Source of the DNA: Taishania pollutisoli
GTDB lineage: Bacteria; Bacteroidota; Bacteroidia; Flavobacteriales_D; Crocinitomicaceae
Assembly (NCBI RefSeq): GCF_014518315.1
Contig: NZ_JACVEL010000002.1
Span: 186,001 to 250,000 of the forward strand
Direction: 5' to 3'
DNA length: 64,000 nt
The translations under genes were made by a program, and so were the position numbers. Below, piece by piece: positions 26,690-35,521 of this stretch (the first letter of the stretch is position 1; each line of letters opens with the position of its first letter). The notes under the pieces are model-generated. The model saw only the letters and a program-made list of their open reading frames with translations. It was not told the origin of the DNA and did no database searches.

Positions 26690-27304
26690 TTAACCGTTAA
26701 TCGCAACAACTTCCGTTACTTCGGGGATGTATTGTTTCAGTAAGTTTTCAATTCCACCTTTCAGGGTAGCTGTAGAAGAAGGACAACCGGAGCAAGAACC
26801 TTTCAGGATCACGGATACAGTACCGTCGTTGAATCCCAAATAATCGATTGCACCACCGTCATTTTCTACGGCCGGACGTACATATTCATCCAGGATGTTG
26901 GAAATGGCATCGTCGAACTCAGAAGGAGATAAATTAGCCAGAATAGATGCTTTTTCTTCTGTTTCTACTTTTGCTTCTACGTTTGCAGTTTTTTGCGGCA
27001 TGGCAATTAATACCTCTTTTCCGTCTTCAATCCATGTTTTGATAAACTGACGCAATTCCATTGTGATAAAATCCCATGGAACATTATTTGTTTTTGTAAC
27101 GGTAACGAAGTTAGCGGCGATGAAAACACCATCTACAAAAGGAAACGAAAACAATTCTTCTGCCAGCGGAGAAAAACCTTTTGCTTCTGATTTATTTCTG
27201 AACTCTGCGGAATCTCCCGTCCCAAGTAAGTATTTATTAGCAACAAACTTCATTGTTGACGGATTGGGAGTCATTTCTGAATAGATGGTAACCGGAACTT
27301 TCAT
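26690..27304 (-). CDS. NifU/Nfu-type iron-sulfur scaffold protein
   Basis: This 204-residue Nfu protein has an N-terminal Nfu_N domain (VTIYSEMTPNPSTMKFVANKYLL, FVDGVFIAANFVTVTK) and a C-terminal NifU domain with the cluster-binding CSGCPSS motif preceded by GGAIDYLGF. It likely carries or delivers [4Fe-4S] clusters to targets such as complex I. An exact TACCTTTG -7 element lies 23 bases upstream. Confidence 0.95.
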   Translation of the reverse strand: MKVPVTIYSEMTPNPSTMKFVANKYLLGTGDSAEFRNKSEAKGFSPLAEELFSFPFVDGVFIAANFVTVTKTNNVPWDFITMELRQFIKTWIEDGKEVLIAMPQKTANVEAKVETEEKASILANLSPSEFDDAISNILDEYVRPAVENDGGAIDYLGFNDGTVSVILKGSCSGCPSSTATLKGGIENLLKQYIPEVTEVVAING

Positions 27305-27326
27305 ATTGATTTTATTTTTAGAAATA

Positions 27327-27334
27327 CAAAGGTA
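27327..27334 (-). promoter_or_regulatory. -7 element upstream of nfu
   Basis: The minus strand reads TACCTTTG, an exact TAnnTTTG match, 23 bases before the start codon. A clear -33 box is not visible. Confidence 0.45.
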
Positions 27335-27346
27335 CGGATTGTTTTG

Positions 27347-27463
27347 ATGAAAATGAATTGGAATCTTGTTTTGTTCATCGGATTCTGTTTGTTAGTTTGC
27401 ATCCCGTGTACACGGCAAAACTTCCGTCAGCGAAAAAAAATACTGCCTGAACGGTTAAAATGA
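27347..27463 (+). CDS. Possible 38-residue lipoprotein-like small ORF
   Basis: From the ATG at 27347 an ORF of 38 residues has two Lys/Met at the start, a hydrophobic run (NLVLFIGFCLLVCIPC) and a basic tail (RQNFRQRKKILPERLK). The pattern resembles a small membrane or lipoprotein peptide. The residue before either candidate Cys (Val or Pro) is poor for signal peptidase II. Nothing upstream marks a promoter on this strand, so it may be chance. Confidence 0.25.
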   Translation: MKMNWNLVLFIGFCLLVCIPCTRQNFRQRKKILPERLK

Positions 27464-27598
27464 TACATATTTGTTAGGTTTGTTAACCAAAACCACTGAA
27501 ATAAAATAAAAGCAGAGTAAATAATGAGGTAAATTGTTACCGGGATTGTGTGAAAACCGGATGAACAAAAAGCGGTCATTACAAGGATAGGGATCAAC

Positions 27599-28267
27599 AT
27601 GAAACATGAAATAGACGAAATAAGGCAGCACCGATTATTTGCGGAAATCAAACGTTTTGAAAAATGGATGCACAGGCAACCTGCTTCGGTTATGAGAGAA
27701 TTTAATTATACGCATTGGAATCAGATTTACCAGGAATTTGAAGTGTTTATGCAGACGACAGAACCGGATGAATGGTCAGCAGCAGAAAAAGAACGGTTAC
27801 TGTTTATCATTGCCAAAGATTATGAGACGCAGAATCTGACCTATTGTCTGAGTGAAAAAGTGATTGTAGCATTGGCAAAAGAAAGTATATTGACCGGAGA
27901 GAGTGATGCAAAATGGCAAATGGCATTGCAATTACATAAAATCACGGATAAAACACTTGCTTTCAACCTGCTCGAACAGTTTGTCAATGACCAGGATGAA
28001 TACGTCAGCAGACGGTCGTTGATGGAACTCGCAAAATTGCAACCGGATAAAACAGAAGCGTATGCCGTTCATTTTTGGAACAGAAACATATATGGAGAGA
28101 TGGATGAATACCAAAAAATGGCAGTTTTGCAGACGTTAAAAACCATTCATTCACCGCTGCTGGAAGATTATATTGCGCAGGCGAAAGCAGATAACAGAAA
28201 ATACTTGTCTGATTATGCCCGGAAAATGGAGGAGACCGGTGGCGTGCACCGGTTCAATGAAAATTGA
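27599..28267 (+). CDS. Hypothetical protein with HEAT-like helices
   Basis: This 222-residue, mostly alpha-helical protein has no signal peptide. The middle shows paired-helix patterns (KWQMALQLHKITDKTLAFNLLEQFVNDQDEYVSRRSLMELAKLQPD) suggestive of HEAT-type repeats. I do not recognise a named family. It starts a co-directional run of four genes (27599-29878), none with a clear pathway, with gaps of 11 to 17 bases. Confidence 0.7.
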   Translation: MKHEIDEIRQHRLFAEIKRFEKWMHRQPASVMREFNYTHWNQIYQEFEVFMQTTEPDEWSAAEKERLLFIIAKDYETQNLTYCLSEKVIVALAKESILTGESDAKWQMALQLHKITDKTLAFNLLEQFVNDQDEYVSRRSLMELAKLQPDKTEAYAVHFWNRNIYGEMDEYQKMAVLQTLKTIHSPLLEDYIAQAKADNRKYLSDYARKMEETGGVHRFNEN

Positions 28268-28278
28268 TGTAAACCGCG

Positions 28279-28584
28279 ATGACGTACAAACAACACATTC
28301 AACACCTGTTACAGCGCAACGATTGGGAAATTATTGAAATCGGCTCCGGTCTGTTTTGGTGGGATTTGGAACACTGGAAGATTTGCCGGTATGCACAATC
28401 AGAATTAGTGATTTGTTTTATGGGCGATCCACTGTCTGAAAATCGTGTCCAGGAGGTGCGATTGAGTATACAATTTCCGGAAAGAAGAGATGAGCAGGGA
28501 GCAATTGCTTCCATCGACCTTCAAAACGGACGATTCGATGAACAATTGAAACTATTTGAAGATCAGCTTGTCCGGTTTAAATAA
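28279..28584 (+). CDS. Hypothetical protein, 101 residues
   Basis: This small protein with many aromatic residues (LFWWDLEHWKICRY) is followed by a beta-rich segment (LVICFMGDPLSENRVQEVRLSIQF) and a charged C-terminal helix. No signal peptide, membrane segment or family signature is visible. The start is 11 bases after the preceding stop, and the next gene follows after 14 bases, so an operon is likely. Confidence 0.65.
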   Translation: MTYKQHIQHLLQRNDWEIIEIGSGLFWWDLEHWKICRYAQSELVICFMGDPLSENRVQEVRLSIQFPERRDEQGAIASIDLQNGRFDEQLKLFEDQLVRFK

Positions 28585-28598
28585 AAGGTGCCATTCTC

Positions 28599-29342
28599 AT
28601 GAAAGAGCAAACCTGTAAAGTCATACAAGCCTGGAGTGTTTCCAATATCGGGATGATTGCCGAATTGGAGAGTCATTTCAGGGGGCTTGCGTATGGAAGC
28701 ATTCTGAAATCGTTGACATCCGGGTACAGTTGGACAATTCACCAGCGGGTTATTCCCGGGTTTATCGTTGATGAGGTGACCCGTTTTGAGAATGAAACGG
28801 AAAGCCTGGCACACCTTCGTTTTAGCTCGGTTGAAGCAAGGGAAACCGCAAAGCAGCAATTGCTGCAGAAAGACAAAAATTGTATTTTTCAGTACAAATT
28901 AGAGCCAAACGGACATCGTGAAAAGCCAAAGACAGGAGAAATTCTAAAGTTACTTTCCTTTGAGGACCAAAAAAATGATTTCCTGGAAGCTTACCGGAAC
29001 GGACAACGGTATTTTAAAGACCTGGACCTGGAGAATGTGTCATTTGATAACGAAAACCTGGAAGGAATTACATTCGAACACTGTGCATTGTATGTGAGTT
29101 TTCGGAATGCCAACCTGCGAAATGCTACGTTTTTGAATGGAGGTATAAAAACTTGCGATTTTACAGGGGCGGATCTGACAAATGCCCGCTTCGAGATGCT
29201 GACAATAGAGTCGGCCGAATTTGCTTTTGCCAGGATGGAAGAGGTGCAAATTAAAAACTTGTACGCGTACGGGCAGGAAGTGTCAGAAGAAATGTTTTTC
29301 AGGATAAAGCAACAACAAGAAGAAGAATTAAAAAATAAGTAA
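28599..29342 (+). CDS. Pentapeptide-repeat protein
   Basis: The 247 residues divide in two. Residues 1 to about 125 show no recognised domain. Residues about 140-225 carry a pentapeptide-repeat run with the A(D/N)LxN/xF pattern: LDLENVSFDNENLEGITF, then FRNANLRNATF, DFTGADLTNARF and AEFAFARM. These fold as a right-handed quadrilateral helix. Function is unknown; some relatives mimic DNA or scaffold proteins, but nothing here shows that. It closes with a charged helix. Confidence 0.85.
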   Translation: MKEQTCKVIQAWSVSNIGMIAELESHFRGLAYGSILKSLTSGYSWTIHQRVIPGFIVDEVTRFENETESLAHLRFSSVEARETAKQQLLQKDKNCIFQYKLEPNGHREKPKTGEILKLLSFEDQKNDFLEAYRNGQRYFKDLDLENVSFDNENLEGITFEHCALYVSFRNANLRNATFLNGGIKTCDFTGADLTNARFEMLTIESAEFAFARMEEVQIKNLYAYGQEVSEEMFFRIKQQQEEELKNK

Positions 29343-29359
29343 GAACAAAAACGAACGAG

Positions 29360-29878
29360 ATGGCATACATCATGGTAGACATAGAAAGTGACGGGCCGAT
29401 TCCGGGAGATTACTCGATGATTTCGTTTGGTGCAGTCCTTGTTGATCAGGAGTTGAACAAAACATTTTATGGGAAACTACGTCCTGTTTCAGACCGGTTT
29501 ATCCCGGAAGCATTAGTCGTTTCCGGGCACTCCCGTGAAGAGACGTTGGCTTTTGAAGATCCAAAAATTGTTATGGAAAACTTTGCGAAATGGATTCGGG
29601 AAGTGTGCAAAGATCAACCGGTTTTTATCAGCGATAACAACGGGTTTGACTGGATGTTTGTCTGTTGGTACTTTCACCATTTCACAGGAAAAAATCCGTT
29701 TGGGTTCAGCTCACAAAACCTGGGAAGTTTGTATAAAGGATTGTTACAGGATACCTTTAAGAACTTCAAACATTTGCGGAAAACAAAACACACCCATCAT
29801 CCTGTCGATGACGCCAAAGGAAATGCCGAAGCTCTGCTAACCATGAAAAATGAGTATGGACTAAAAATAAAACTATAA
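29360..29878 (+). CDS. DEDDh-type 3'-5' exonuclease-like protein
   Basis: This 172-residue RNase T/DnaQ-fold protein has motif Exo I MVDIESDGP (Asp and Glu), Exo II around FISDNNGFDWMF, and Exo III HHPVDDAKGNAEAL with the catalytic His and Asp. It starts 17 bases after the pentapeptide-repeat gene. It lacks polymerase or helicase domains, so it likely trims DNA or RNA ends as a stand-alone enzyme. Substrate unknown. Confidence 0.88.
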   Translation: MAYIMVDIESDGPIPGDYSMISFGAVLVDQELNKTFYGKLRPVSDRFIPEALVVSGHSREETLAFEDPKIVMENFAKWIREVCKDQPVFISDNNGFDWMFVCWYFHHFTGKNPFGFSSQNLGSLYKGLLQDTFKNFKHLRKTKHTHHPVDDAKGNAEALLTMKNEYGLKIKL

Positions 29879-30245
29879 GACCGAGACGCCTAACCACTAT
29901 CATTTCATTGCTCACCATATGGCATTATGATTAGTTGATATTATGACTTTTTGATAGTACGATGCATTGACATTATGACTTGGTAATAAATTGATGTTAT
30001 GATTAGCTGATAGATTACTTCTACCCAAAAAAAACTTCTCGCTTTCAACAGATCACTTCTCATTATCTAACGTCTAGCTTCTAATACTCTAACATCTGGT
30101 ATCTCGCTTCTGGCATCAACACTAAGTTGTTAACAATATTTAGAATGCCTGTTGGAAAATATCTGACTGTTTTAGGCGTTCATCCAAATAGAACCGCTAA
30201 ATTTGTGGCGAAAATAATAGCATAGCTAATAAATAGGATACAATT
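29879..30245. other. Gene-free spacer with degenerate TTATGA tandem words and pckA promoter
   Basis: About 29919-30004 carries four related words, GGCATTATGATT, TTGATATTATGACTT, TTGACATTATGACTT and TTGATGTTATGATT, spaced irregularly. About 30030-30120 is a second low-complexity zone of TCTAACATCTGG/CTTCTCGCTTC-type words. A TAAATTTG -7 box for pckA lies at 30198-30205. I see no gene here. Confidence 0.55.
30198..30205 (+). promoter_or_regulatory. -7 element upstream of pckA
   Basis: TAAATTTG fits TAnnTTTG exactly and lies 40 bases before the pckA start. The -33 region offers only TTTA at 23 bases. Confidence 0.45.
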
Positions 30246-31856
30246 ATGGATATGTTTGGAAAGTTGGGTAAAAACACAGATTTAAAAACATCTATCGGGC
30301 TCGATAAGTTGGGCAACCAATTCTGGAATTTAACCCCTGCGGAATTAGTGGAAGACACCATTTTGCTGGGACAAGGAATGTTAACTGATACAGGAGCAAT
30401 CGCTGTAGAAACAGGTGAATTTACCGGACGTTCTCCAAAAGACCGTTTCGTGGTATGTGACGAAAAAACAGAAAATGCAGTGTGGTGGGGTGATATTAAC
30501 ATCAAGTTTTCTCCTGAGAAATTTGATGCGTTGTACAACCGCATGAAAGCATACCTGATCGGAAAGGACGTGTATGTACGTGACAACTATGTGTGTGCAG
30601 ATGACGATTTCCGTTTGAATGTTCGTACAATTACCGAATTTCCCTGGTCAAACCATTTTGCGAACAACATGTTTCTTCGCCCTACGGATGCTGAATTGGA
30701 AGACTTTACGCCAGACTGGCACATCGTATGTGTTCCCGGGTTTTTAGCGATTCCTGAAGTAGACGGAACCCGTCAGCACAACTTCGCAGTATTGAATTTC
30801 ACAAAGAAGATGATCATCATCGGAGGTACGGGATACACCGGAGAAATTAAAAAAGGGATTTTCTCTGTGTTGAACTTTATTCTTCCACACGAGAAAAACG
30901 TATTATCCATGCACTGTTCCGCTAACATTGGTGAAGCAGGAGACACTGCGGTTTTCTTTGGGTTGTCAGGAACAGGAAAAACAACATTGTCCTCTGATCC
31001 GAACCGACGTTTGATCGGTGATGATGAGCACGGATGGGCCGACAACACGGTCTTCAATTTTGAAGGAGGATGTTATGCAAAAACAATCGACTTATCCCGT
31101 GAGAAAGAACCACAAATCTATGATGCGATTAAATTCGGAGCAATTCTGGAGAACATTGGTTTTGTAGACGGAACTTCCACTCCGGATTATGAAGATAATT
31201 CAATCACAGAAAATACACGGGTTTCTTATCCGTTGGAACACATTGAAAACACAGCGGTACCGTCCATCGGTTCTGCACCTAAAAATATTTTCTTCCTCAC
31301 ATGTGATGCGTTCGGAGTATTGCCTCCGATCTCCCGTTTGACAAAAGAACAGGCAATGTATCATTTCATGTCCGGATACACGGCAAAAGTTGCAGGTACT
31401 GAAGTAGGAGTAACAGAGCCGACAACAACATTCTCAGCATGCTTCGGAGCGGCATTCTTGCCGTTACACCCTGCAAAATATGCGGAATTGCTTGGAAAGA
31501 AACTGGAAGGAACAGACATCAAAGTATGGTTGATCAACACCGGATGGTCCGGAGGTTCGTATGGTGTAGGAAGCCGTATGAAACTGAGCTACACACGTGC
31601 AATGATTACAGCAGCATTGACGGGAAAACTGGACAATGTGTCGTATGAGAAATTGCCGGTGTTTGAATTGGAGTTCCCTACTTCTTGTGAAAATGTGCCG
31701 TCAGAAATACTGAATCCGCGTGAAACGTGGGCAGATAAAGCTGCTTACGATGAAAAAGCAAATAACCTGGCAGGACAGTTTGTTAAGAACTTCGAAAAAT
31801 ATGCAGATCAAACAAGTGACGCGATTAAAAACGCAGCACCGAAAGTATTGGCATAA
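30246..31856 (+). CDS. pckA: Phosphoenolpyruvate carboxykinase (ATP)
   Basis: The enzyme interconverts oxaloacetate plus ATP with PEP, CO2 and ADP in gluconeogenesis. The 536-residue protein has the RSPKDRF substrate loop, the kinase-1a P-loop GLSGTGKTTLSSDP (about 238-251), the metal site DDEHGW and the C-terminal NTGWSGGSYGVG segment. It is ATP-type by length and motif. A terminator directly follows. Confidence 0.97.
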   Translation: MDMFGKLGKNTDLKTSIGLDKLGNQFWNLTPAELVEDTILLGQGMLTDTGAIAVETGEFTGRSPKDRFVVCDEKTENAVWWGDINIKFSPEKFDALYNRMKAYLIGKDVYVRDNYVCADDDFRLNVRTITEFPWSNHFANNMFLRPTDAELEDFTPDWHIVCVPGFLAIPEVDGTRQHNFAVLNFTKKMIIIGGTGYTGEIKKGIFSVLNFILPHEKNVLSMHCSANIGEAGDTAVFFGLSGTGKTTLSSDPNRRLIGDDEHGWADNTVFNFEGGCYAKTIDLSREKEPQIYDAIKFGAILENIGFVDGTSTPDYEDNSITENTRVSYPLEHIENTAVPSIGSAPKNIFFLTCDAFGVLPPISRLTKEQAMYHFMSGYTAKVAGTEVGVTEPTTTFSACFGAAFLPLHPAKYAELLGKKLEGTDIKVWLINTGWSGGSYGVGSRMKLSYTRAMITAALTGKLDNVSYEKLPVFELEFPTSCENVPSEILNPRETWADKAAYDEKANNLAGQFVKNFEKYADQTSDAIKNAAPKVLA

Positions 31857-31880
31857 CAATAAGACCATTGATAAATAACA

Positions 31881-31915
31881 AAAAATCCTTCAGTAATCAC
31901 ACTGAAGGATTTTTT
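31881..31915 (+). terminator. Rho-independent terminator after pckA
   Basis: AAAAATCCTTCAG and CTGAAGGATTTTT form a 13-pair stem with an 8-base loop and a T-run. Confidence 0.88.
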
Positions 31916-32009
31916 GTTTAATTTAATGCCGCATTCAAACCGTTCAAATGGTGTTCAGAATGACTACCTGCGATGCAGAATACATGAAAACGTGATAATT
32001 GTCTTCCAC

Positions 32010-33443
32010 ATGAAAATAACCATTTTACTCTTCTTCCTCACATATAGTACATTCCATACAAACGGACAGGAAACAATTCAGCCACCACAACGATTGAGTA
32101 CGGATGCTGCAAAAAGTGATTTCCGTTCGTTGATTTTGACACTTCGTGAATACCATCCGGCGTTACATGAATTCGTTGAAGAAAAAACACTTGAAGGTAC
32201 AGCTGATTCCATTTTGCACACAATCCGGGACAGTATTTCGGAGTTACAATTACACCAGCTGGTCCGAATCTACCTGGCTCGCATCGGGTGTGGTCACACG
32301 GTTGCCATTCCCTCAGAAGCAAGCTATGCTTATTTCCGTGCGGATTATGCCTTTATTCCGTTTGATATCTATTATGTGGAAGGAAAAATGTACATCAAAG
32401 AACTGCATGTGGATGGAATGGATGAATTGACGGGAGCCGAGTTAATTGCGATCGAACAGAAACCAGTGACGGAGATCATTCAGGAACTAAAACAGATCCA
32501 GCCCCGGGATGGTTGGCAGGAATCATTCATTGATTACAACATTCAGGACAATTTCCGTACGTATTATCGGTTTCTATATGGTCACAAACCGACTTATGAA
32601 GTGGAGTATAAACAGAAAGGGAATACGGGAAAAATAATTCTTCCTGCCGAGACAACTCTTCCCCAAAAAGAAGAGAAACGGCAGCTGCCGGACACTACCC
32701 GTTGGAAACTGACAAAGGAATTCACACATGCGGAGTTGTACCAGTTCAAAAGGGATTCGAAATGGAATATGCTCCGGGTGAAAAGTTTTAACACCCGTAC
32801 ATTTAAAAAGACATACAAAGCAATCTTTAAAGAGATAGACGAAACCGGAGCAGATCACCTTGTCGTTGATCTGAGAGGGAATGGCGGTGGTTATTTCCCG
32901 AATGGAAATTATTTCCTGAGGTATTTTATGCGGGAAAAATTCAGTTACCATTTCTATGAATCCGACCGGAAAAAATCCAAAGATGTATTACAACCGGAAA
33001 GTAAAAATGCATTGACAAAATTTTTGTTCGCACTCATTCCCGATAGAAAAGACAAGCAAGGTTACCGGACAAATAGCTTGACCTATAAACCAATCCGTAA
33101 GCATGCATTCAACGGTTCTGTTTTTGTCCTCACAAACGGTGGAACGTTCTCAATGGCTTCTTCAGTAGCATCCTATCTGAAGCACAAAACGGCAGCTCAG
33201 TTTATCGGAACGGAAACAGGCGGTGGAGATGAAGGTTCCAACGGGATTCTGATGAGTTGGTTTGTACTACCGGCATCTCAAATCAGGGTCATGATCCCGT
33301 TTTTTCACGTAGATCATGCATTTCCGGGAGTCGAAAAGGGAAGAGGTGTGCTGCCGCACGTAGCGATTGACTATTCCATTGATGATTTGCTTCAGCAAAA
33401 AGACAAGGAACTGGAATACATAGAAACGTGGATCAGTAAATAA
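32010..33443 (+). CDS. S41-family peptidase, exported
   Basis: The ATG at 32010 (MKITILLFFLTYSTFHTNGQ) gives 477 residues with a signal peptide. Residues about 90-190 resemble the S41 helical N-terminal part. The catalytic domain (about 260-475) carries LVVDLRGNGGGYF and the nucleophile segment VLTNGGTFSMASS, followed by the GTETGGGDEGSNG turn typical of C-terminal processing/tricorn-like S41 enzymes. An upstream frame from 31914 would place residues before the signal peptide and is rejected. The enzyme likely works in the periplasm. Confidence 0.88.
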   Translation: MKITILLFFLTYSTFHTNGQETIQPPQRLSTDAAKSDFRSLILTLREYHPALHEFVEEKTLEGTADSILHTIRDSISELQLHQLVRIYLARIGCGHTVAIPSEASYAYFRADYAFIPFDIYYVEGKMYIKELHVDGMDELTGAELIAIEQKPVTEIIQELKQIQPRDGWQESFIDYNIQDNFRTYYRFLYGHKPTYEVEYKQKGNTGKIILPAETTLPQKEEKRQLPDTTRWKLTKEFTHAELYQFKRDSKWNMLRVKSFNTRTFKKTYKAIFKEIDETGADHLVVDLRGNGGGYFPNGNYFLRYFMREKFSYHFYESDRKKSKDVLQPESKNALTKFLFALIPDRKDKQGYRTNSLTYKPIRKHAFNGSVFVLTNGGTFSMASSVASYLKHKTAAQFIGTETGGGDEGSNGILMSWFVLPASQIRVMIPFFHVDHAFPGVEKGRGVLPHVAIDYSIDDLLQQKDKELEYIETWISK

Positions 33444-33510
33444 CCGTTTTCAGGCCTTAAACTTATCGGACTTCATGCTGCAGGGGTGTTCCTATCTGAA
33501 AGATTTGTTG

Positions 33511-33518
33511 TAATTTTG
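33511..33518 (+). promoter_or_regulatory. -7 element upstream of dnaG
   Basis: TAATTTTG is an exact TAnnTTTG match, 16 bases before the dnaG ATG. The -33 region (TGTT) is only partly like the consensus. Confidence 0.45.
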
Positions 33519-33534
33519 AGTATTCAAAAGAAAA

Positions 33535-35517
33535 ATGGCAAACATTCCCCCGCATATTGTTGACGACATCATGCAAACCGCTCGTATAGAGGAGGTCATA
33601 GGAGAATTTGTGAGTCTGAAAAAGGCAGGATCAAACCTGAAAGGATTGTCCCCGTTTACGGATGAAAAAACACCTTCATTTGTTGTGTCTCCCGGGAAAC
33701 AGATTTTTAAATGTTTTTCTACGGGAAAAGGAGGAAGCGTAGTGACATTCCTGATGGAAAAAGAACATTTTTCCTACCCGGAAGCATTGAGGTGGCTGGC
33801 GGATAAGTACGGTATCCAGATTCCGGAAGAAAAACCACTTACATCCGAAGAACAGGCAGCGATTTCCGAACGGGAAAGCCTGCACATCATCAATGAATTT
33901 GCCAAAGAGCATTTTAAGAAAAATATGACCGGAACAGAAGAAGGAAAGTCTATCGGGCTGTCCTATTTTGTTGAGCGGGGATTCCGTCCGGATATTATCG
34001 AGAAATTTCAACTCGGGTATTGTTTAAACTCAGGGACGGACTTTACCGATGCTGCCAGAGAAAAAGGATATAAACTGGAATACCTGGAAAAAGTCGGACT
34101 GGTCAAAACCAAAGATGACCGCAACTTTGATTTTTTCCGTGGCCGGGTCATGTTCCCGATCCATTCTGTTTCAGGTCGCGTACTTGGTTTTGGAGGGAGA
34201 ACCTTGTTTACGGACAAGAAAATTGCGAAATACTTCAACTCCCCGGAAAGCATCATTTACAATAAAAGTGAAATTCTCTACGGGTTGTACTATTCCAAAG
34301 GAGACATTATCAAATATGATAACTGCTTTTTGTGTGAGGGGTACACGGATGTCATCAGTATGTATCAGGCGGGAATCCAGAACGTCGTTTCTTCTTCCGG
34401 AACATCACTTACCAAAGAACAGATTCGTCTGATCAAGCGATACACGAACAATGTAACGATTCTCTACGACGGAGATGCAGCGGGAATTAAAGCATCGTTC
34501 AGAGGAATTGATTTGATTCTCCAGGAAGGGCTAAATGTAAAAGTGGTACTTTTCCCGGATGGAGAAGATCCGGATTCCTATTCCAAGAAAGTGAGTACTT
34601 CTGAATTGGAAAACTACATCAAAGAACATACACAGGATTTTATTTCCTTCAAGGCAGATATTCTGCTGAAAGATGACGGTGATGACCCGTTGAAACGTGC
34701 CGAACTGATCAAAGACATTGTGCATTCGGTCGGATTGATTCCCGATTCGATTACCCGGACGGTTTTTATTCAGAAAATAGCTGCTGAATTTCAAATCCAG
34801 GAAGCAGTCCTTGATTCGGAACTACTGAAAATCCGGAAAAATACACTGGCAAAAGAGTTCAATGAACCGGAAATAAGAGAGCTTCCCGTCGAACACCAGG
34901 CGGTTGAGACATACCCGGAATTTATTCCTGAATTTACAGAAACAGCAACCGGGGTCAGGCTACAGCCGGAAGAATTTGCATTGATTCGTCTGATGGTATT
35001 GTACGGTCCCCTGGCAACAGAAGTCATGGCATTGAACGAGCACGGGCAAATGGAAGAAACGGAAATATCCGTTATTCAATACATCTGTAATGAGCTCGAA
35101 GAAGATGAATTGTTCTTTGACACTCCCGTATTAGCCAAAATACACCAGGTGTATGCAGAAGGATTGGCCAATAATGAACTATACCGTTCTTCTGTTCTCA
35201 AACGCCAGGAAGATCAGGAAATCGTTCGACTGGTTAGTGACATTGAAGCTAATGAACACGAAATAAGCGACAATTGGTACATCAAACACCACATTGAAAC
35301 ACGAAAAGACGGAGACCGTTTGAAACAGGCTGTTCCGCAGGCAATTTATGCCTTTAAGTTGTACAAGTTGGAAAAACGGATCAATGAAATTCGCCAGGCA
35401 TTAAAAAATGATATACAGGACGAGGAAGAATTGACATTGTTACTGGTGGAACAGGTAACATTGGAGAAAATTAAATTACAGTTTACAAAAGAATTGGGAC
35501 GGACGATATTGAGATAA
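33535..35517 (+). CDS. dnaG: DNA primase with degenerate zinc-ribbon ligands
   Basis: Primase makes RNA primers for replication. The 660 residues have the N-terminal CHC2-like domain (about 1-100), the catalytic core with TOPRIM motifs FLCEGYTDV and ILYDGDAAG, and a C-terminal DnaB-interacting region. The CHC2 ligands expected as C..H..C..C are Ser39, Thr42, Cys60 and Thr63 here, while surrounding DEKTPSF and FKCFSTGKGG are kept. So zinc binding is probably lost without loss of fold. Bacteroidetes DnaG proteins show this as far as I recall. mscS starts 4 bases after the stop. Confidence 0.95.
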   Translation: MANIPPHIVDDIMQTARIEEVIGEFVSLKKAGSNLKGLSPFTDEKTPSFVVSPGKQIFKCFSTGKGGSVVTFLMEKEHFSYPEALRWLADKYGIQIPEEKPLTSEEQAAISERESLHIINEFAKEHFKKNMTGTEEGKSIGLSYFVERGFRPDIIEKFQLGYCLNSGTDFTDAAREKGYKLEYLEKVGLVKTKDDRNFDFFRGRVMFPIHSVSGRVLGFGGRTLFTDKKIAKYFNSPESIIYNKSEILYGLYYSKGDIIKYDNCFLCEGYTDVISMYQAGIQNVVSSSGTSLTKEQIRLIKRYTNNVTILYDGDAAGIKASFRGIDLILQEGLNVKVVLFPDGEDPDSYSKKVSTSELENYIKEHTQDFISFKADILLKDDGDDPLKRAELIKDIVHSVGLIPDSITRTVFIQKIAAEFQIQEAVLDSELLKIRKNTLAKEFNEPEIRELPVEHQAVETYPEFIPEFTETATGVRLQPEEFALIRLMVLYGPLATEVMALNEHGQMEETEISVIQYICNELEEDELFFDTPVLAKIHQVYAEGLANNELYRSSVLKRQEDQEIVRLVSDIEANEHEISDNWYIKHHIETRKDGDRLKQAVPQAIYAFKLYKLEKRINEIRQALKNDIQDEEELTLLLVEQVTLEKIKLQFTKELGRTILR

Positions 35518-35521
35518 CATT

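Noticed and set aside
29919-30004. CRISPR-like array
   Set aside because: Words are short, degenerate and unevenly spaced, with no cas genes nearby.
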